Positions 4,219-6,261 of a stretch of DNA of 6,261 bases are shown here, piece by piece. The position numbers were made by a program, and so were the translations under genes. The first letter of the stretch is position 1; every line of letters starts with the position of its first letter. Source of the stretch: Patescibacteria group bacterium (GTDB lineage: Bacteria > Patescibacteriota > Minisyncoccia > JAHISW01 > Tagabacteraceae); NCBI GenBank assembly GCA_018817995.1, contig JAHISW010000089.1, positions 1 to 6,261 on the forward strand, in the 5' to 3' direction. The notes below the pieces were generated by a model. It was not told the origin of the DNA, ran no database searches, and was given only the letters and a program-made list of their open reading frames with translations.

Positions 4219-6219
4219 GTGAACAAAAAACTTGAATTAGTTTTAGTAAGTTTTTTGGCTCTTTTTCTGGAGCTGGTTTTTATCCGTTGGTTCCCCGCGC
4301 ATCTATTTTCTTTGGCGTTTTTTTCCAACGTTGTTTTAATTGCTTCTTTTTTGGGGTTGGGTTTGGGTTTTTTAATTTCTCGCAATAAGCGGGATTTTTT
4401 TAATTTCTTCCCTTTAATTTTATTTGGAATTACGGCAGTCGTTTTATTTTTGAGAAATATTCAAGTGGATGTTCCCGTGGATGCCCAAACTTGGATTTGG
4501 AGTTATTATTCTGCGAATAAAATTCAAGGCATTTCATTTTTTAAACTGTCCATAACCCAGTTAATCAGTTTGATTTTTATTTTGACCTCGGCGACATTTA
4601 TTCCGATTGGACAAAAGATAGGCAAACTTATGCGCGACTTTAATCCGCTTCCGGCCTACACTCTGAATATTTTTGGCAGTTTATTGGGTGTTGTCGGTTT
4701 TGCCATGCTTTCCTTTTTAAGATTGCCGGCTTTTGTTTGGTTTTTTGTGGCAGGGGTGGTTATCGTTTTTTTGAATATAAAAAAGAGGCGCCTTGTCTTA
4801 AATATTTTTCTTTTGTTAACTGTTGTTGGGGTTGTCGGGTATGTTGAGAGGGATACTGTATGGTCTTCTTACTATTCTATAAACACGCAAAAGGCGGATG
4901 ACGGCGGGATTTTTGTTTTTGTAAACCAGCTTTTTCATCAAAAAGCCATAAATTTTGATATTGAAGAACGCGCGAAAGAGAAGTACATGTTGCCTTATTC
5001 ATTTTTTAATCCCAAAAAAGTATTGATTGTCGGCTCCGGGACGGGAAATGATGTTTGGATTGCGAGAGAAGCGGGAGTTGAACAAATAGACGCGGTTGAG
5101 ATTGACCCAACTATCCTAAAAATCGGGCATCCCCAAAATCCTTATGAAAGCGACAATGTGAGAGTGTTTGTAGACGACGCGCGTTCTTTTATGCATAAAA
5201 AAAGTAATGCCGGGAAATATGATATGGTTGTTTACGGTACACTAGATTCTCATGCTTCATTGTCCATGACATCTTCAATAAGGCTGGATAATTATATGTA
5301 TACTAAAGAGGCATTGGAAGAGGCAAAGGGGCTACTCACGGACGGTGGGGTAGTAGTTCTCTTGTTTTCTGTTGGCGACAATTGGTTGGCTCAAAAACTT
5401 TTGGGTTTGACTGGGGAGGTTTTTGGTTATGGAAATTTGCGTTATCTTGCTTCGGATTCTTATCTCTTTAATTTGATGATAATTGCCGGGCCGGGGCTTC
5501 AAAACGCGCTTTTAGATAATCCGGAACTTTCGGGGACTTTATTGCTTGCCCCCGCCGACTTATCAGCATCCGTTCCGACGGACGATTGGCCTTACCTATA
5601 TTTAAAAAATCGCCAGATTCCAAGACTCTATTCATTGGTTCTTCTTATAATGTTGGGCATTTCTGGTATTGCGGTATTTTCTTTTTCTCCGGCTAAAAAT
5701 TTTAGAATAGACCCGGTATTCTTTTTGTTGGGCGCCGGTTTTTTGCTTTTGGAAACAAAAAGTGTAACGACCTTCTCTTTGCTTTTCGGTTCCACATGGG
5801 TGGTTAATGCCGTGGTGTTTTCTTCTATCCTGGCAATTGCGTTATTTGCCAATAATTTGGTTATGAAAATTCAGTTTAAAAATCCGCGATTACTTTTTGT
5901 AGGATTAATTTTATCTTTAATTTTTTTGTATTTTTTCCCGGTAAATAGTTTGCTGGGATTAAATATGTTTGCAAAAATTTTAATTTCAGGTTTTTTTGTG
6001 GCTTTGCCAATTTTCTTTTCTTCTTTCATATTTGCCATGTTTATAAAGCGCGTTCAGGACATTGGCATTTCGATGGGGTCCAACTTGTTGGGAGCGGTGA
6101 CGGGAGGATTTTTTGAATATTCTTCTATGATTTGGGGGCTAAATACGCTCTATATTATTGCTCTGGTTTGTTATTTGTTTGCGGTGTTCTTATATATCTA
6201 CAACAAAAGAGGTTCCTAA
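4219..6219 (+). CDS. Membrane protein with internal spermidine-synthase-like domain
   Basis: This 666-residue protein has three parts. An N-terminal block of about seven membrane segments (residues 7-209) begins with LELVFIRWFPA. A soluble Rossmann-type domain (about 210-465) carries VLIVGSGTGND (268-278, the nucleotide-binding glycine loop), VEIDP (293-297), DDARSF (319-324) and LDSH followed by RLDNYMYT (342-362). A second block of about six or seven segments (467-660) includes LLETKSVTTFSLLFGSTW. This layout matches membrane-fused SpeE-like proteins. The fold binds S-adenosylmethionine or its decarboxylated form, but the D-x-(S/T)-D-P catalytic motif of true spermidine synthases is replaced by YGTLDSH, so polyamine synthesis should not be assumed and the substrate is unknown. 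The start is GTG; the next in-frame ATG (residue 138) would remove four membrane segments. There is no Shine-Dalgarno site. Confidence 0.85.
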   Translation: MNKKLELVLVSFLALFLELVFIRWFPAHLFSLAFFSNVVLIASFLGLGLGFLISRNKRDFFNFFPLILFGITAVVLFLRNIQVDVPVDAQTWIWSYYSANKIQGISFFKLSITQLISLIFILTSATFIPIGQKIGKLMRDFNPLPAYTLNIFGSLLGVVGFAMLSFLRLPAFVWFFVAGVVIVFLNIKKRRLVLNIFLLLTVVGVVGYVERDTVWSSYYSINTQKADDGGIFVFVNQLFHQKAINFDIEERAKEKYMLPYSFFNPKKVLIVGSGTGNDVWIAREAGVEQIDAVEIDPTILKIGHPQNPYESDNVRVFVDDARSFMHKKSNAGKYDMVVYGTLDSHASLSMTSSIRLDNYMYTKEALEEAKGLLTDGGVVVLLFSVGDNWLAQKLLGLTGEVFGYGNLRYLASDSYLFNLMIIAGPGLQNALLDNPELSGTLLLAPADLSASVPTDDWPYLYLKNRQIPRLYSLVLLIMLGISGIAVFSFSPAKNFRIDPVFFLLGAGFLLLETKSVTTFSLLFGSTWVVNAVVFSSILAIALFANNLVMKIQFKNPRLLFVGLILSLIFLYFFPVNSLLGLNMFAKILISGFFVALPIFFSSFIFAMFIKRVQDIGISMGSNLLGAVTGGFFEYSSMIWGLNTLYIIALVCYLFAVFLYIYNKRGS

Positions 6220-6261
6220 TTTTATACACCGTGGCATATTTAAAGGCATCTGTTGGATATC

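Noticed and set aside
4219..6219. Calling the last gene speE (spermidine synthase)
   Set aside because: The fold matches, but the catalytic D-x-(S/T)-D-P motif is absent and the protein has large membrane blocks on both sides.
6220..6261. Possible start of a next gene at GTG 6231, open for ten codons to the window edge
   Set aside because: Ten codons with no ribosome site, domain or clear promoter are too little to call a gene; an AAAGG at 6242-6246 before TTG 6253 is an equally weak alternative.

Overview
The window looks like part of a genome from a small, host-dependent Patescibacteria (CPR) bacterium, most likely Parcubacteria-like. The reasons are AT-rich, tightly packed genes, few Shine-Dalgarno sites, many small exported proteins, a peptidoglycan-binding domain with a Gln-rich coiled tail, and a cysteine-repeat secreted protein of a style I associate with that group. 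This assignment comes from pattern recognition, not a database search. All supported genes are on the + strand and nearly all encode exported or membrane proteins, so this is a cell-envelope region.

Layout. Positions 2-277 hold the 3' end of a peptidoglycan-binding protein. An extended -10 promoter (about 296-306) then starts a tight three-gene unit: a small membrane-anchored protein with repeated Asn-Pro motifs (313-594), a secreted protein with six four-cysteine repeats (602-1897), and a PAP2-family lipid phosphatase (1900-2490). Gaps are 7 and 2 nt and no start has a clear Shine-Dalgarno site. A strong promoter (2421-2449) lies inside the 3' end of the phosphatase gene and drives a separate gene for an exported SIMPL/DUF541 protein (2517-3233). 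That gene has the only good Shine-Dalgarno site in the window and ends in a clear intrinsic terminator (3239-3270). Next come an exported matrixin-like zinc metalloprotease (3348-4166) and a 666-residue membrane protein with a spermidine-synthase-like methyltransferase-fold domain inserted between two membrane blocks (4219-6219). The last 42 bases have no gene I can support.

How the genes may work together. The 313-2490 unit is best read as an envelope module: a membrane-tethered peptide, a disulfide-rich extracellular repeat protein and a phosphatase that may recycle an undecaprenyl-type lipid carrier. The link between them is inferred from tight spacing only. The SIMPL protein, protease and SpeE-like membrane protein appear to be separate transcription units, and their functional link is unknown.

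The most interesting items are the regular C-x5-C-x3-C-x8-C repeat protein and its operon, the possible leaderless start at 313, the junction where a promoter forms the end of the phosphatase coding region, and the SpeE-like domain that lacks the usual aminopropyltransferase catalytic motif. No mobile element, CRISPR array, tRNA or rRNA was seen.
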